The notes below the pieces were generated by a model. The model searched no databases. It had not been told where the DNA came from and saw only the letters and a program-made list of their open reading frames with translations. Of a stretch of 64,000 bases of DNA, positions 18,792 to 27,653 are shown piece by piece. The stretch comes from Pelagibacterium halotolerans B2 (GTDB taxonomy: Bacteria; Pseudomonadota; Alphaproteobacteria; Rhizobiales; Devosiaceae), in NCBI RefSeq assembly GCF_000230555.1, contig NC_016078.1, forward strand, positions 62,001 through 126,000. Direction: 5' to 3'. Made by a program: the position numbers and the translations under genes. Numbering within the stretch: position 1 is the first letter of the stretch; the number at the start of each line of letters is the position of its first letter.

Positions 18792-19847
18792 TTACCGGGC
18801 CGATGCGCCGTCGACCAGTTCGGCAGCAAGGTCGATCATCACCTGGGCCGAATCCGCATTGTTGGTCTCGGCCATGGCGAAGTGACCGGTGCCCGGAGCG
18901 CCCAGATCGCCGAAGCTGACCAGTGACGCATCGATACCGGCCTGCTGCATAGCGGCCAATTGGCAGGGCTGGCCCGCGGCAAGGAAGCTTTCCGGTGCGC
19001 CTATGAGAACCACCGGGATGTCGGCGAAGTTGGTGAGCGTGCTCACCGCATCGTCAGGCTGCACGTCACAACCGTCTGCGTTCTGGACGGGTTCGAAGCC
19101 TTCAGGAAGCGCGGGGTCGAAAGTCAGCCCCTCGGCAATGCTGAGCATGTTCGATCCGCTGGCTTCGAACGCAATGATGCCCGCGACATTGTCCGGCTGC
19201 ATGTCGGCAGCCCAGAAGCCGCTGACCCCACCGGCCGAATGCAGGACCAGAACGGCAGGGCCGACCCGCTCGAGCAGTTCTGCAATATCGTTGGCCGCCA
19301 CTTCATTGCCTGCATATGGCGTGGTGGACGAGGCGACGACCCAGTTGAGAATGCTCTCGCTTTCGGCGGTAACTTCACCTTCGGGCCAGTTGCTGGCGGC
19401 AGCAAGGCGCGCGATCAGGGCGCTCGGCACGCTCGTCAAGCTGCCGTCGCCATAGTCGGGGGAAGCCGGCGAGCGGCCATAGCCGGGACGATCGACGATG
19501 TAGAGATCGAAGCCGGCATTGAGGAAATAGTCGCGCCAGCCGTCACGGCCGTCCGGGGTGTAATACCAGTCGGAAGCCTGACCGCCACCGCCATGAACCA
19601 GAATAAGCGGCAGGTCGTGCTGGGGCTCTTCAGGCAGGTAATATTCGACATGCATCTGGTTCTTCACGAACACATTGCCTTCGGCGTCGGGCTCTGAATA
19701 TTCGGCGCCGACATAGAAATTGCCCATGTCACGCAGATGGATGGGGCCGGCTTCGCCACCGGTCGCGGCGCTGTCCTGGGCGAAGGCGCCAGCGGCGGTG
19801 GTCGCCATCAAGGCGCTGGCCAGGACGGCCGTGAATTTGCGGGTCAT
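18792..19847 (-). CDS. Secreted alpha/beta-hydrolase
   Basis: A 351-residue protein with a Sec signal (MTRKF start, cleavage near GAFAQ at 23). The hydrolase fold is seen from the LILVHGGGGQASDWYY oxyanion-hole block, IVDRPGYGRSP, and a nucleophile elbow HSAGGVSG; the catalytic His is probably in GTGHFAMAE near the C-terminus. Periplasmic esterase or lactonase activity is likely; substrate unknown. Start at 19847 is set by GGAGGAGAAA just upstream. It stands alone with its own terminator at the left edge of the aromatic locus. Confidence 0.85.
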   Translation of the reverse strand: MTRKFTAVLASALMATTAAGAFAQDSAATGGEAGPIHLRDMGNFYVGAEYSEPDAEGNVFVKNQMHVEYYLPEEPQHDLPLILVHGGGGQASDWYYTPDGRDGWRDYFLNAGFDLYIVDRPGYGRSPASPDYGDGSLTSVPSALIARLAAASNWPEGEVTAESESILNWVVASSTTPYAGNEVAANDIAELLERVGPAVLVLHSAGGVSGFWAADMQPDNVAGIIAFEASGSNMLSIAEGLTFDPALPEGFEPVQNADGCDVQPDDAVSTLTNFADIPVVLIGAPESFLAAGQPCQLAAMQQAGIDASLVSFGDLGAPGTGHFAMAETNNADSAQVMIDLAAELVDGASAR

Positions 19848-20029
19848 ATGTTTCTCCTCCACAGATAGGCGATCCAACTCGCTCCCTCGCCGCGTCGGAT
19901 GACCGGAAAAGGCGGGAAAGTCCGAAGTCGCGGGCAAATCCAATCGCAGTGGAGAACTTATTGCCTGCATGATCCGCCCATCCTCCTGCACAATGTTGCT
20001 GGTCGGAGCTGATGGGGAACCCTTTACCT

Positions 20030-20057
20030 AAAAAAGCCGCACCCGTGAGGGCGCGGC
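20030..20057 (-). terminator. Intrinsic terminator
   Basis: On the minus strand a GCCGCGCCC / GGGTGCGGC stem-loop is followed by six Ts, about 30 bp after the stop of the 468-residue hydrolase gene. Confidence 0.85.
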
Positions 20058-20087
20058 ACAGTTGCAGCCTTGAACGGCTCGGGAAGA

Positions 20088-21494
20088 TCAGTCGTTGGTA
20101 TTGCCACGCGAGGCGAAGCGCTCGATTTCGGCGCTGATCTCGAAAATGTATTCGGGCGGGAACCACCCCTCATCGATCAGCCGGCTTGTCTGGGCAACCA
20201 GTTGCGCCGCGTACTCGGCGGGAGTGGGATACATCTGGGCGAGTTGATCGTCGGGCAATGGGGTGGCTGTACCCATCAGGCCGCAGACGAAATTGCCCTC
20301 ATTGGGGGTCGAGAAGGTTTCCCAGGGGACCTCGACCTGCGGGCTGCGCATGCCACCGGCGGCGTTGCCGTGTTCGTCGAGAACAATGGCGGCGTTTTCC
20401 GCATCGCCTTCGAATTCGATCCGCTCGGCCATGGGCGGCTCCTGGCCCTCTTCGAGCCAGCCATGCATGTAGTCCAGGCCCATAAAGACCATGGCGTTGA
20501 ACATGAAGTTATCGATGGGCAGGGTGCATTCGTTCCAGCCTGCCTCATACATCTCGCGCGATTCCAGATGCGGCATGCCGGCGACCTGGTAGAGGCGGTA
20601 ATCCTCTGAATCGGCAGGGAAGGTTCGCGTGCCGTCATCCCACTCTGTCTGGGTGGCGAGGATGATGACCGGCACGTCATAGACGCTATCGAGCACATCC
20701 TGGGAGGGGCCATTGGTATCCCAGACATACATGGCGTCGATCAGGCTCGAACCGTCGTCCATCTGGTAGGCCGCGTTGCCGTTTTCCTGTTCCATGAAGT
20801 TCATGGCGGTGCGCGAGGTCGCCGAAGCGCCGCTGATCACCATGTGCTCGACATTCCACTCGTCTCCGAGCGGGTTCGCGGTCTGCATGAGATAGGCGAC
20901 CTGCGCGATGATTTCGTTCTGGGCGGGATCGGTCTGACCCTCCTCGGTGACGGCCCCTTCAATAGAGAGACCGGCGTAGCGCTCCCCGTTATAGGCTTGC
21001 AGGCTGCCGATCAGGCCGGGCGTGTTGACCACTTCGATATAGGCATGCCCGTTCATCATGCCCCCGACGCGGGTGGCCATCCACATCTGGGCCGATTGGG
21101 CCGGATGCAGCGTTTCGATGGATGCATAGCCCGAGAAATCATCGATGTCGGCGGGGCGGCGGACCACGATACGCGTCGTATAAGGGGCACCATTGGCCTC
21201 GCCGGAGATGAAGAACTCGTCTTCGATGTAGTTGTGAAACTCCGGTTCGCCATAAGCCGGCCATGCCTGAGGTGTGTCCTGGCCCAGCGTCGGACCGCGG
21301 CGGCTGGGGTGCTGCATGTCGTCAGCGCTCGACCCGATAGGGCCCTCTACCTCGGGCAGGGCCGGAACCGATTGGGCGAACGCGGCCGGCGCGGCAATCG
21401 CCAGAACGAGAGCGGCAATGCCGCCCATGGCTAAGGACTTGAACGCAGCGTGACCGAGGGGCCGGCCCGCGTTGGCGGAAACGAGTTTGGTCAT
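20088..21494 (-). CDS. Large secreted alpha/beta-hydrolase-domain protein (PF20091-like)
   Basis: About 468 residues: a Sec signal (cleavage near AAFAQS, about residue 40) and one domain resembling the PF20091 alpha/beta hydrolase family, with nucleophile region VISGASATSRTAM, an acidic NGPSQDVLD stretch and a late MPHLESREMY segment that may carry the catalytic His. Esterase-like activity in the periplasm is probable; the substrate is unknown. The start has GGGAGGAAGATC upstream. A double palindrome at 21538-21569 in its promoter places it in the putative IclR regulon. Confidence 0.75.
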   Translation of the reverse strand: MTKLVSANAGRPLGHAAFKSLAMGGIAALVLAIAAPAAFAQSVPALPEVEGPIGSSADDMQHPSRRGPTLGQDTPQAWPAYGEPEFHNYIEDEFFISGEANGAPYTTRIVVRRPADIDDFSGYASIETLHPAQSAQMWMATRVGGMMNGHAYIEVVNTPGLIGSLQAYNGERYAGLSIEGAVTEEGQTDPAQNEIIAQVAYLMQTANPLGDEWNVEHMVISGASATSRTAMNFMEQENGNAAYQMDDGSSLIDAMYVWDTNGPSQDVLDSVYDVPVIILATQTEWDDGTRTFPADSEDYRLYQVAGMPHLESREMYEAGWNECTLPIDNFMFNAMVFMGLDYMHGWLEEGQEPPMAERIEFEGDAENAAIVLDEHGNAAGGMRSPQVEVPWETFSTPNEGNFVCGLMGTATPLPDDQLAQMYPTPAEYAAQLVAQTSRLIDEGWFPPEYIFEISAEIERFASRGNTND

Positions 21495-21537
21495 GATCTT
21501 CCTCCCAAAGAAACAAAGCCAAGTGGAAATATAATTT

Positions 21538-21569
21538 TTCGCTTTGCGAAAATTTATCCGTTTAGCGAA
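21538..21569. promoter_or_regulatory. IclR-type double operator 1
   Basis: Two 13-bp palindromes: TTCGC-TTT-GCGAA (centre 21544) and TCCGT-TTA-GCGAA (centre 21563), exactly 19 bp apart, 44 bp upstream of the PF20091-like gene start. The same pair occurs at four other promoters in the window. Confidence 0.75.
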
Positions 21570-21614
21570 AAAAGAGTATGAACCAACGACGCATGCTGTC
21601 AAGCGACTGAAGGA

Positions 21615-22499
21615 CTACGTTTCGCCCTGCGCGCGCCGGTAGGCGGCGGGGGTCGTACCACTGAGGCGGCGGAAGTGACGGGTGAGATGTTCCTGGCTCG
21701 CAAATCCGCATTCGAGCGCCACATGGGCGATGGGCAGTCGCGTTGCCGCCAGCAGCAATTGCGCTCTTTCGACGCGCAAGCCCAGCAGGTAGCGGTGGGG
21801 CGATGCTTTCAAATGCGTCTTGAACAGCCTCCCAAGGTGTGAGGCGCTGCACCTGACATGCCTGCCGACGTCGCTCAGGGTGATCGAGCGGTCGAGATTG
21901 CCGATCATGTATTCCAAGGCGCGCGTGACTGTCGCGCTGGAGATCCTGTGAGGGTTCGGGGGTACATGGTGACGATCGTCACTCCGCTCGGACTGGATGC
22001 TGGCCAGATGGCTCAGGATGGTGCTCGCCAGATTGTCGAGCATACCCGAGCCGGCGCCCATGGGAAGGTCGAACAGATCCTTTGCCATGTCCAGCAGGCC
22101 GTCGAGTACCTCATCAGAGGTCAGCATCAGCGGGCGGCTCAGGTCGGCCCGTCGCTCGGGCGAACGCGTCCCCGCGATTCCCCGCGACAGGGCAAGCGCC
22201 GCATAGAGATTTATGCCGGTTTCTCCAACCCGCAGCCTGAATGCGCTATTGGGAGGCACGACCAGCACGCCACCCTGTGCAAGCGTGCGTGTATATACCC
22301 TGTCGGAATAATAGACATCGGCCGCCATCTCCCCGCCCACATGGCGAATAATGAGAAGGTCCGAAGTCGCGCCGAAGGAAGCGGAAAAGGGTCCTTCGCG
22401 GCGCATCTCGACGCCCATGCTGCGGCGATCGCTGGAAATTGGCGGCGAACCTGTGAGCGACGTGCGGGCTTGTTCCAACCGCGCAATATGCATCTGCAT
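21615..22499 (-). CDS. AraC-family transcriptional regulator 1
   Basis: A 294-residue activator-type protein: an N-terminal sensor domain of about 190 residues and a C-terminal AraC/XylS double helix-turn-helix (about 195-290) with the typical HVALECGFASQEHLTRHFRRLSGTTPAAYR ending. The start has GGAGA about 5 nt upstream. It lies between two genes of the IclR regulon. It or the second AraC protein at 42676 probably binds the RTGCAG direct repeats found further right. Confidence 0.88.
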   Translation of the reverse strand: MQMHIARLEQARTSLTGSPPISSDRRSMGVEMRREGPFSASFGATSDLLIIRHVGGEMAADVYYSDRVYTRTLAQGGVLVVPPNSAFRLRVGETGINLYAALALSRGIAGTRSPERRADLSRPLMLTSDEVLDGLLDMAKDLFDLPMGAGSGMLDNLASTILSHLASIQSERSDDRHHVPPNPHRISSATVTRALEYMIGNLDRSITLSDVGRHVRCSASHLGRLFKTHLKASPHRYLLGLRVERAQLLLAATRLPIAHVALECGFASQEHLTRHFRRLSGTTPAAYRRAQGET

Positions 22500-22574
22500 C
22501 TATCGTCTCCATTGCATCCGGAGTGCGGCCCGGCGGGCATCGGAAAGCCGCGAAAGGCGAGAACCCGCGCCGGT

Positions 22575-22599
22575 GGCGGACCCGGTTTCCGGGTCCGCC
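22575..22599 (-). terminator. Strong GC hairpin after the unknown secreted protein
   Basis: A perfect 11-bp stem (22575-22585 and 22589-22599) with a 3-nt loop lies 9 bp past the stop of the 443-residue gene. No U-run follows, so it may protect the 3' end rather than terminate alone. Confidence 0.55.
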
Positions 22600-22607
22600 T
22601 TCAGGCA

Positions 22608-23939
22608 TCAGAAGCCGAAGAGGGCCTCGTTTTCGGGCCGTTCCATGCCCTCCTCGTGGAAGCGTTCCCACATCTGGGCCCAGGGACGCCCGAACCAGTC
22701 GGGGACGAGATAGTCGATCACCTGACCGGGCGAGACCGGTTGGGCGCGACCGTCCACGGGATAGATTGTCGGGTTGCACTCGACGAAGATATAGGGATCG
22801 CGTTCATCGAATTCGCCGAGGCGCTCGAGCACACGCACCATGCGGATCGGTTCGACAAGCGCTTCGGGGTCATAAATGATCGCTTCATGCCGCAAGCCGA
22901 TCAGATTGCCCTGGTCGTCGGTTTCAGGTGAATAGACTTCAACCGTCTGCATCAGGTTGGAATGCTCGAAGCCACCATGGGTCATCCAGCCCTGAATGTT
23001 GGATGTCCAGGTGATCAGATTGTCGCCGTTCCAGAACCCGATGGTCTCCCCATACCAGCGCGGCACGGCCTCGCCGAGACGCGGCACGCTGCCTTCTTCG
23101 ATGGTGAATTCTTCATCGATGTGAATCTGGGTGAGGAAGTTGTCGGCGACGCCGGTGAGAATCTGGATGATATCCTCGTTCATGAGCACCTGATGGTCGC
23201 GGACCGAATGCTCGTGCCAACGGCGCAGGAAGCCCTCCGGCCAGCAATACTGGCTGGGCCACATGGCAGCGTTGGTGTTTGCATGATGGTACGCTTCCTG
23301 AACGAAACGCTTCTGGTATTCGGGGGTAAGCAGCGAAACGATAGTTGTCGCCTGAATGATCCGGCCCCAGAACCAGTTTTCGCTCGAGTCCGTATAGACC
23401 CCATTCCAGTCAGGCAGATCGGCCATGGCACGCTTGAGGGTTGCCCCGTCATCCTCGGCCTCGGCCAGAAGAGCTTCATAGTGTTCCTGGGCGGTCGCGA
23501 ACGGATAGGGGCTGACGATTTCCTCTCGCGGGTAGTCTGCCTCACAGAAGCCCCATGCACCCGATGCCGGTGGATTGTCGCCGATGATCGCGTTGCCGTA
23601 GGCTCCCCACTGGCTTTCGAGTCCCATCGGACTGTTGCAGCGGAAATAGCGCGGGTCAGACCACAAATCGGCGTCCTGGTAGAAGTCGTCGGACGTGAAA
23701 ATGTCGCGCTCGAGCTGATCGATCCCATCGGGGACCTCGCCATTTTGGGCGGCGATGGCTTCTCCTCCAAAAGCACCGCCACTTCCCGCGCCGACAGCCT
23801 GGTGGCCCTCCTGATCGGCCATTGGCCAGCCGAAGCCGACACTCTCATGTTCGTCCTGCGCAATGGCCGGTTGAACCAGCGCCAGGCTGATAACGGCCAA
23901 GGACGTGACAGCCAGATGACCTGGCAATCTCAAAGTCAT
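22608..23939 (-). CDS. Large secreted protein of an unrecognised family, copy 1
   Basis: About 443 residues with a Sec signal (cleavage near AIAQD, residue 27). The mature protein is Trp- and Tyr-rich. It has four cysteines at positions shared with its paralog at 35053 (in RCNSP, WGFC, YCWPEG and VECN), suggesting two disulfides, and a shared C-terminus EALFGF. Conserved blocks include RYFRCNSP, PRWYGET.GFW and TWTSNIQGW. I do not recognise the family or any catalytic motif. The start has GGGAGGAGACC upstream, and a double operator at 23965-23996 puts it under the IclR protein. Confidence 0.8.
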   Translation of the reverse strand: MTLRLPGHLAVTSLAVISLALVQPAIAQDEHESVGFGWPMADQEGHQAVGAGSGGAFGGEAIAAQNGEVPDGIDQLERDIFTSDDFYQDADLWSDPRYFRCNSPMGLESQWGAYGNAIIGDNPPASGAWGFCEADYPREEIVSPYPFATAQEHYEALLAEAEDDGATLKRAMADLPDWNGVYTDSSENWFWGRIIQATTIVSLLTPEYQKRFVQEAYHHANTNAAMWPSQYCWPEGFLRRWHEHSVRDHQVLMNEDIIQILTGVADNFLTQIHIDEEFTIEEGSVPRLGEAVPRWYGETIGFWNGDNLITWTSNIQGWMTHGGFEHSNLMQTVEVYSPETDDQGNLIGLRHEAIIYDPEALVEPIRMVRVLERLGEFDERDPYIFVECNPTIYPVDGRAQPVSPGQVIDYLVPDWFGRPWAQMWERFHEEGMERPENEALFGF

Positions 23940-23960
23940 ATTGGTCTCCTCCCAAAGCGA

Positions 23961-24000
23961 AATATTCGCTGTACGAAAAAATATCCGTACAGCGAATATT
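23961..24000. promoter_or_regulatory. IclR-type double operator 2 with 15-bp inverted repeat
   Basis: Palindromes TTCGC-TGT-ACGAA (centre 23971) and TCCGT-ACA-GCGAA (centre 23990) are 19 bp apart. Together they form a perfect inverted repeat with 15-bp arms (23961-23975 and 23986-24000). The site is 22 bp upstream of the secreted-protein start. Confidence 0.8.
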
Positions 24001-24059
24001 GTTGGCGAACCCGCCGGCCTTGTCAAGCCGAGAGGAAAGGGCGGGAAAGAAGGGTGGAT

Positions 24060-24659
24060 TCAGCCGTGGAGGCGTTTGGCGATGCGGGCCAGATGGCGCC
24101 CCTGCCAGGCGGCGCCGTCGAGTTCTTGGTCGCTGGGCATGCGCGATCCATCCGAAAGCGTAACCGTTGTCATGCCGTAGGGCGAGCCGCCCCGGATCAT
24201 GTCCACACCCATCTGGTCCTGATAGGCATAGCCGAGTGGCACGATAATGATGCCGTGATGCTGCAACGCAGCCTGGGTGCTCAAGATGGCCTGTTCCTGC
24301 CCTCCGTGCTGGGCAGCCGTCGAGGACATGACCGTCGCCACCTTGTTGACAAGCGCGCCCTGGGCCCACAGCGGTCCCGTCTGATCGAGGAAGTTCTTCA
24401 TCTGCGAGGCCATCATGCCGAACCGGGTCGAGATGCCGAAGATGAATCCGTCATAGTCGGCCAATTCGGCAGGACTGGCGAACGGCGCATCCTGCTCGAG
24501 CTTGTAATAGGCCTTTCGGGCCACCTCTTCAGGAACGAGTTCGGGCACGCGTTTCAGGGTCACGTCCGCGCCAGTTTCGCGCGCGCCGCTGGCCGCGGCC
24601 TGCGCCATCGTCTCCATGTGACCGAAGCTCGAATAATAAAGTACCAATATTTTTGCCAT
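24060..24659 (-). CDS. wrbA: WrbA-type NAD(P)H:quinone oxidoreductase
   Basis: A 199-residue flavodoxin-fold enzyme: FMN phosphate loop [12 protein letters not shown] at residues 8-19, the [20 protein letters not shown] block and the [11 protein letters not shown] loop are the WrbA pattern. It performs two-electron reduction of quinones to hydroquinones, avoiding semiquinone radicals. ATG 24659 has GGAGGATTT upstream. A double operator overlaps its promoter. Next to ring-cleaving dioxygenases, it probably feeds hydroquinones to them or protects against quinone stress. Confidence 0.93.
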   Translation of the reverse strand: MAKILVLYYSSFGHMETMAQAAASGARETGADVTLKRVPELVPEEVARKAYYKLEQDAPFASPAELADYDGFIFGISTRFGMMASQMKNFLDQTGPLWAQGALVNKVATVMSSTAAQHGGQEQAILSTQAALQHHGIIIVPLGYAYQDQMGVDMIRGGSPYGMTTVTLSDGSRMPSDQELDGAAWQGRHLARIAKRLHG

Positions 24660-24666
24660 GAAATCC

Positions 24667-24698
24667 TCCGCTAGGCGAAAAATAATTCGCAATGCGAA
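24667..24698. promoter_or_regulatory. IclR-type double operator 3
   Basis: TCCGC-TAG-GCGAA (centre 24673) and the perfect TTCGC-AAT-GCGAA (centre 24692), 19 bp apart, begin 8 bp upstream of the wrbA start codon. The near half overlaps the ribosome site, so binding should repress. Confidence 0.75.
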
Positions 24699-24790
24699 GA
24701 CTCGGCAGTTCGGCTGGATAAGTCAAGACCACAGTGAAATTCGCGCCGGGGGCTGAGGGCTTCATTACTCTCGATAGAGCCCGGCCGCTG

Positions 24791-25618
24791 CTAGTGTCCG
24801 GCCGGGGTGAGGGCGGTTTTGACCAGAACCGGGTATTGAGACAGCTTTGCGGTGATGTTGCGCGATGCCTGAAGCAGCAGGGACAGGCGCTCTTCGATCA
24901 GGGCCTCCGCCGATAGCCGTCCGCTGTATCCCGACGTGTTGATTGCCGCCACCGCCCGGCCCTCGCTGTCGAACACCGGAACGGCGATCGAGGCGATGCC
25001 ATAATCGAGTTCATCGATCCCCAGCGCGTAGCCAAGGCGTTTGGCCTCCTTGAGAACCTGGAGCATCTCTGCCTGATCGGTAACTGTACGGTCGGTCATC
25101 GCCTTGAAAGGCGCCGTTGCAAGAAACCGATTCTGGGTGGTCGAATCGGCATGGGCCAACAACACCTTCCCCAGCGAGGTGGCATGCGCAGGGTAGCGCG
25201 CGCCGATTGCTGCGATGGGCCGGACGGCGCTTTGGCGCGAGGTGTGGGCGAGATAGAGCACCATGTTCTCGTCAAGGATCGCCACCGACGAGGCATCGCC
25301 GAACACATCGACAAGCTGGCGCAATTCGGGGAGCAGAAATTCATCGATCTGGCTTGAGCGCATATAGGACGAACTCAGCGTTAAGACCCGCGCGCCCAGC
25401 GTGAACTTGCGGCCATGCTGCCGCACATATCCCAGGATCGACAGCGTATAGAGGCATCGCCTTGCCGTCGCCGGCGACAGCCCGGTGCGCGCGGCGACCT
25501 GGGATAGCGTCATCTCGACATTCTGGCTGTCAAAGCACTCCAGAACGGCAAAGCCTCTGGCGATGGCGGAGTTGAATTCTTTCTCATCGATAACCTTGCC
25601 ATCCAGGACACTTGACAT
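24791..25618 (-). CDS. IclR-family regulator, PcaR/PobR-like
   Basis: A 275-residue IclR regulator: N-terminal winged helix (about 18-80, TLSQVAARTGLSPATARRCLYTL) and a C-terminal effector domain (about 95-260, with ARYPAHATSLGKVLLA and DELDYGIASIAVPVFD). It resembles the PcaR/PobR group that senses aromatic acids. GGAAAGGAAGCACC precedes the ATG. It is divergent from the MhqD-like hydrolase gene with a double operator between them, and four more such operators lie at neighbouring promoters, so it is the probable local master regulator. Confidence 0.9.
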   Translation of the reverse strand: MSSVLDGKVIDEKEFNSAIARGFAVLECFDSQNVEMTLSQVAARTGLSPATARRCLYTLSILGYVRQHGRKFTLGARVLTLSSSYMRSSQIDEFLLPELRQLVDVFGDASSVAILDENMVLYLAHTSRQSAVRPIAAIGARYPAHATSLGKVLLAHADSTTQNRFLATAPFKAMTDRTVTDQAEMLQVLKEAKRLGYALGIDELDYGIASIAVPVFDSEGRAVAAINTSGYSGRLSAEALIEERLSLLLQASRNITAKLSQYPVLVKTALTPAGH

Positions 25619-25639
25619 GGTGCTTCCTTTCCATAATTA

Positions 25640-25671
25640 TTCGCTGTACGGATATGACTTCGCTGAGCGAA
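25640..25671. promoter_or_regulatory. IclR-type double operator 4 (divergent promoter)
   Basis: TTCGC-TGT-ACGGA (centre 25646) and TTCGC-TGA-GCGAA (centre 25665), 19 bp apart, lie between the iclR gene and the divergent hydrolase-dioxygenase pair, fitting autoregulation plus control of the pathway genes. Confidence 0.8.
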
Positions 25672-25717
25672 AAAAGTCAACTGCAAAAGCGACCATAACC
25701 GGGAGGAGAATCTATCA

Positions 25718-26401
25718 ATGGACAGCACCGACAGCGCAAGGGGGTCTATGCCCGCACCGATGCCTGCCGGCCCGGGCTATGGCCTGGCCGAGTATGGTGC
25801 GCCATGGCACGATTGCGATCGTGTGCTTGTCACCGTTCATGGCAGGGATCGGACAAGCGATGAATTGCCGATCAGCTTCGTTTCCCAGGCCATCTCCCGC
25901 GTCACGCGTATCCTGGCACCCTACGCGAACAGCAAGAGCTGGTACGATGGCCGCTATGACGCACCGCGCGCCCAAAATGCCGATCAGGTGAATGCTGGGC
26001 TCGCGCAGATCGAGGCGGCATTTGCACTGGCCGGCGATAAGGGCATCCCCACCTCGAAAATTGTCCTTGCAGGCTTTTCGCAGGGCGGATGCATGGTGGC
26101 CGAATATCTTCTGAGCGGAGCCCGACGGCCGGCAGCCGCCGCGATTTTCACAGGTAGCGCCCTCGACGTCGCCCATCCGCGCCAGTCGGGTTCCGGCCTC
26201 GCGGGATTGCCGATCCTGCTCTCGGGCGGCGATGCCGACCCCTGGCTGCCCGAGGACGACCTCAGGGCAACCGGTGCGCTGCTCGAGGCCCTGGGGGCCG
26301 ATGTTCGATTTCAGATATTTCCCGACGGCGACCATTCGGTCCGCAGTCAGGAAATCGCGCTTCTGGGCCAACTCGTTCAAGGCGTTGGACCCGGAACATA
26401 A
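25718..26401 (+). CDS. Phospholipase/carboxylesterase-family hydrolase (MhqD-like), copy 1
   Basis: A 227-residue cytosolic alpha/beta hydrolase of the PF02230 family. The nucleophile elbow is GFSQGG, the acid lies in LSGGDADPW and the His in FPDGDHSV. GGGAGGAG precedes the ATG. It is immediately followed by a ring-cleaving dioxygenase gene, the same pairing as MhqD with MhqO/MhqE in the Bacillus quinone-response regulon. Role in hydrolysing ring-cleavage products is inference. A paralog lies at 41692. Confidence 0.85.
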   Translation: MDSTDSARGSMPAPMPAGPGYGLAEYGAPWHDCDRVLVTVHGRDRTSDELPISFVSQAISRVTRILAPYANSKSWYDGRYDAPRAQNADQVNAGLAQIEAAFALAGDKGIPTSKIVLAGFSQGGCMVAEYLLSGARRPAAAAIFTGSALDVAHPRQSGSGLAGLPILLSGGDADPWLPEDDLRATGALLEALGADVRFQIFPDGDHSVRSQEIALLGQLVQGVGPGT

Positions 26402-26459
26402 CTCTGCCCGAGCCCGCGGGGCCCGCGCAGCATCAAGGACCAGACAAGGAGGATTTAGA

Positions 26460-27491
26460 GTGTCTCAGCGTCCCAATACCAACAAGCCGGCCAAAGGTCT
26501 GGACGGCAATCACCACATCACCGGGATCACGGCCGACGTGCAGGCCAATGTGGATTTCTGGAGCCGCATAATGGGTCTGCGCTTCATCAAGAAGACCCTC
26601 AATTTTGAAACGACCTTCCGCTATCACACCTATTACAGCGATGCGGACGGCACCCGGGGCAGCGTTGTTACCTTCCTCGAATTCAACGATGCACCCAAGG
26701 CCAATCCGGGCAAGGGCAACCATGCGGCGGCCATCCTGCGCGTGCGCAGCCACGAGGCCCTCGACTATTGGATGGATCGCCTCACCAACGAACAGATCTA
26801 TTCGGAGCTGATGCGACTCGATCCCACGCAGCCGCGCCGCCTGGTTTTCCAGGATTTCGAGGGTCATACGGTTGAACTTATGGCGACCGACGCCAAGGAC
26901 AAGCCGCTGGCTTTCCCGGCGCAGGACATTCCTGAGGCTTACCGGGTCACCGGCATCGAGGGCATTCGGTCCTACACCACCCTCGACGAGCTTCAGCCCT
27001 ATGCCGAACACATGGGCTTCGTGCGCAACGACGCCATGCAGCGCTATGAGCTCAACGGCGACACCAAGAGCGCGCGCTGGTACACGGCGCCCGCGCCCGA
27101 AGGCTCGTTCCAGGAGATCGGTGTGGGCCTATGGCATCACCTGGCGCTGGATGCCGACGAGGATCTTTCGGGCTGGCGCGATTATTCGCATTCCGGTCCC
27201 ATCCCGACGACGCCCGTCTATGACCACCATGTGTTCGATAGCTGCTACACCCAGACGCCGGGCGGTATTATTGAATTGTGCAGCGCGGGTCCGGGCTTCC
27301 TGGTGGACCAGAGCGCGAGCGAGCTCGGCGAGCGCCTGGCGCTATCAAAGAGGGTCGAACCGCTCCGCGCACGGCTCGAGCGTGAGTTGACCCCAATCAC
27401 CAATCCCCGCCGTCCGGACGGCAGTCTCAAGAGCGAACCGGCTGCCGCTGGCGATAAATCAAAGACCGGCAAGGAGAAGGTGGCCGGCTAA
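26460..27491 (+). CDS. VOC-superfamily ring-cleaving dioxygenase (PcpA/LinE/MhqO type), copy 1
   Basis: About 343 residues, GTG start with AAGGAGGAT 7 nt upstream. Two vicinal-oxygen-chelate modules are visible. Metal ligands inferred by alignment with the PcpA/LinE pattern are a His of the NHHIT pair (18/19), a His of the WHHLAL pair (226/227) and Glu272 in IIELCS. These enzymes open hydroquinone-type rings with Fe(II). A basic low-complexity C-terminal tail (about 320-343) is unusual. It follows the MhqD-like gene in one operon under the IclR double operator. Confidence 0.88.
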   Translation: MSQRPNTNKPAKGLDGNHHITGITADVQANVDFWSRIMGLRFIKKTLNFETTFRYHTYYSDADGTRGSVVTFLEFNDAPKANPGKGNHAAAILRVRSHEALDYWMDRLTNEQIYSELMRLDPTQPRRLVFQDFEGHTVELMATDAKDKPLAFPAQDIPEAYRVTGIEGIRSYTTLDELQPYAEHMGFVRNDAMQRYELNGDTKSARWYTAPAPEGSFQEIGVGLWHHLALDADEDLSGWRDYSHSGPIPTTPVYDHHVFDSCYTQTPGGIIELCSAGPGFLVDQSASELGERLALSKRVEPLRARLERELTPITNPRRPDGSLKSEPAAAGDKSKTGKEKVAG

Positions 27492-27577
27492 CACTCATGC
27501 CTCGCCACCTCGGTGGCGGGGCGTCTCCGGTTGGGGAACACATTCCGGGCATGGCCGGCATAGACCCGATCGGTTTG

Positions 27578-27603
27578 TGCAGGAACACGACGGTTTAATG
27601 CAG
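27578..27603 (+). promoter_or_regulatory. AraC-type direct repeat, site A
   Basis: GTGCAG and ATGCAG half-sites (TGCAG at 27578-27582 and 27599-27603), 21 bp apart, about 52 bp upstream of the substrate-binding protein gene. Confidence 0.65.
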
Positions 27604-27653
27604 TTATTAGATGGGAGGGCTCGCCGGAAGGGGCGGGTACAAGGGAGACAATC

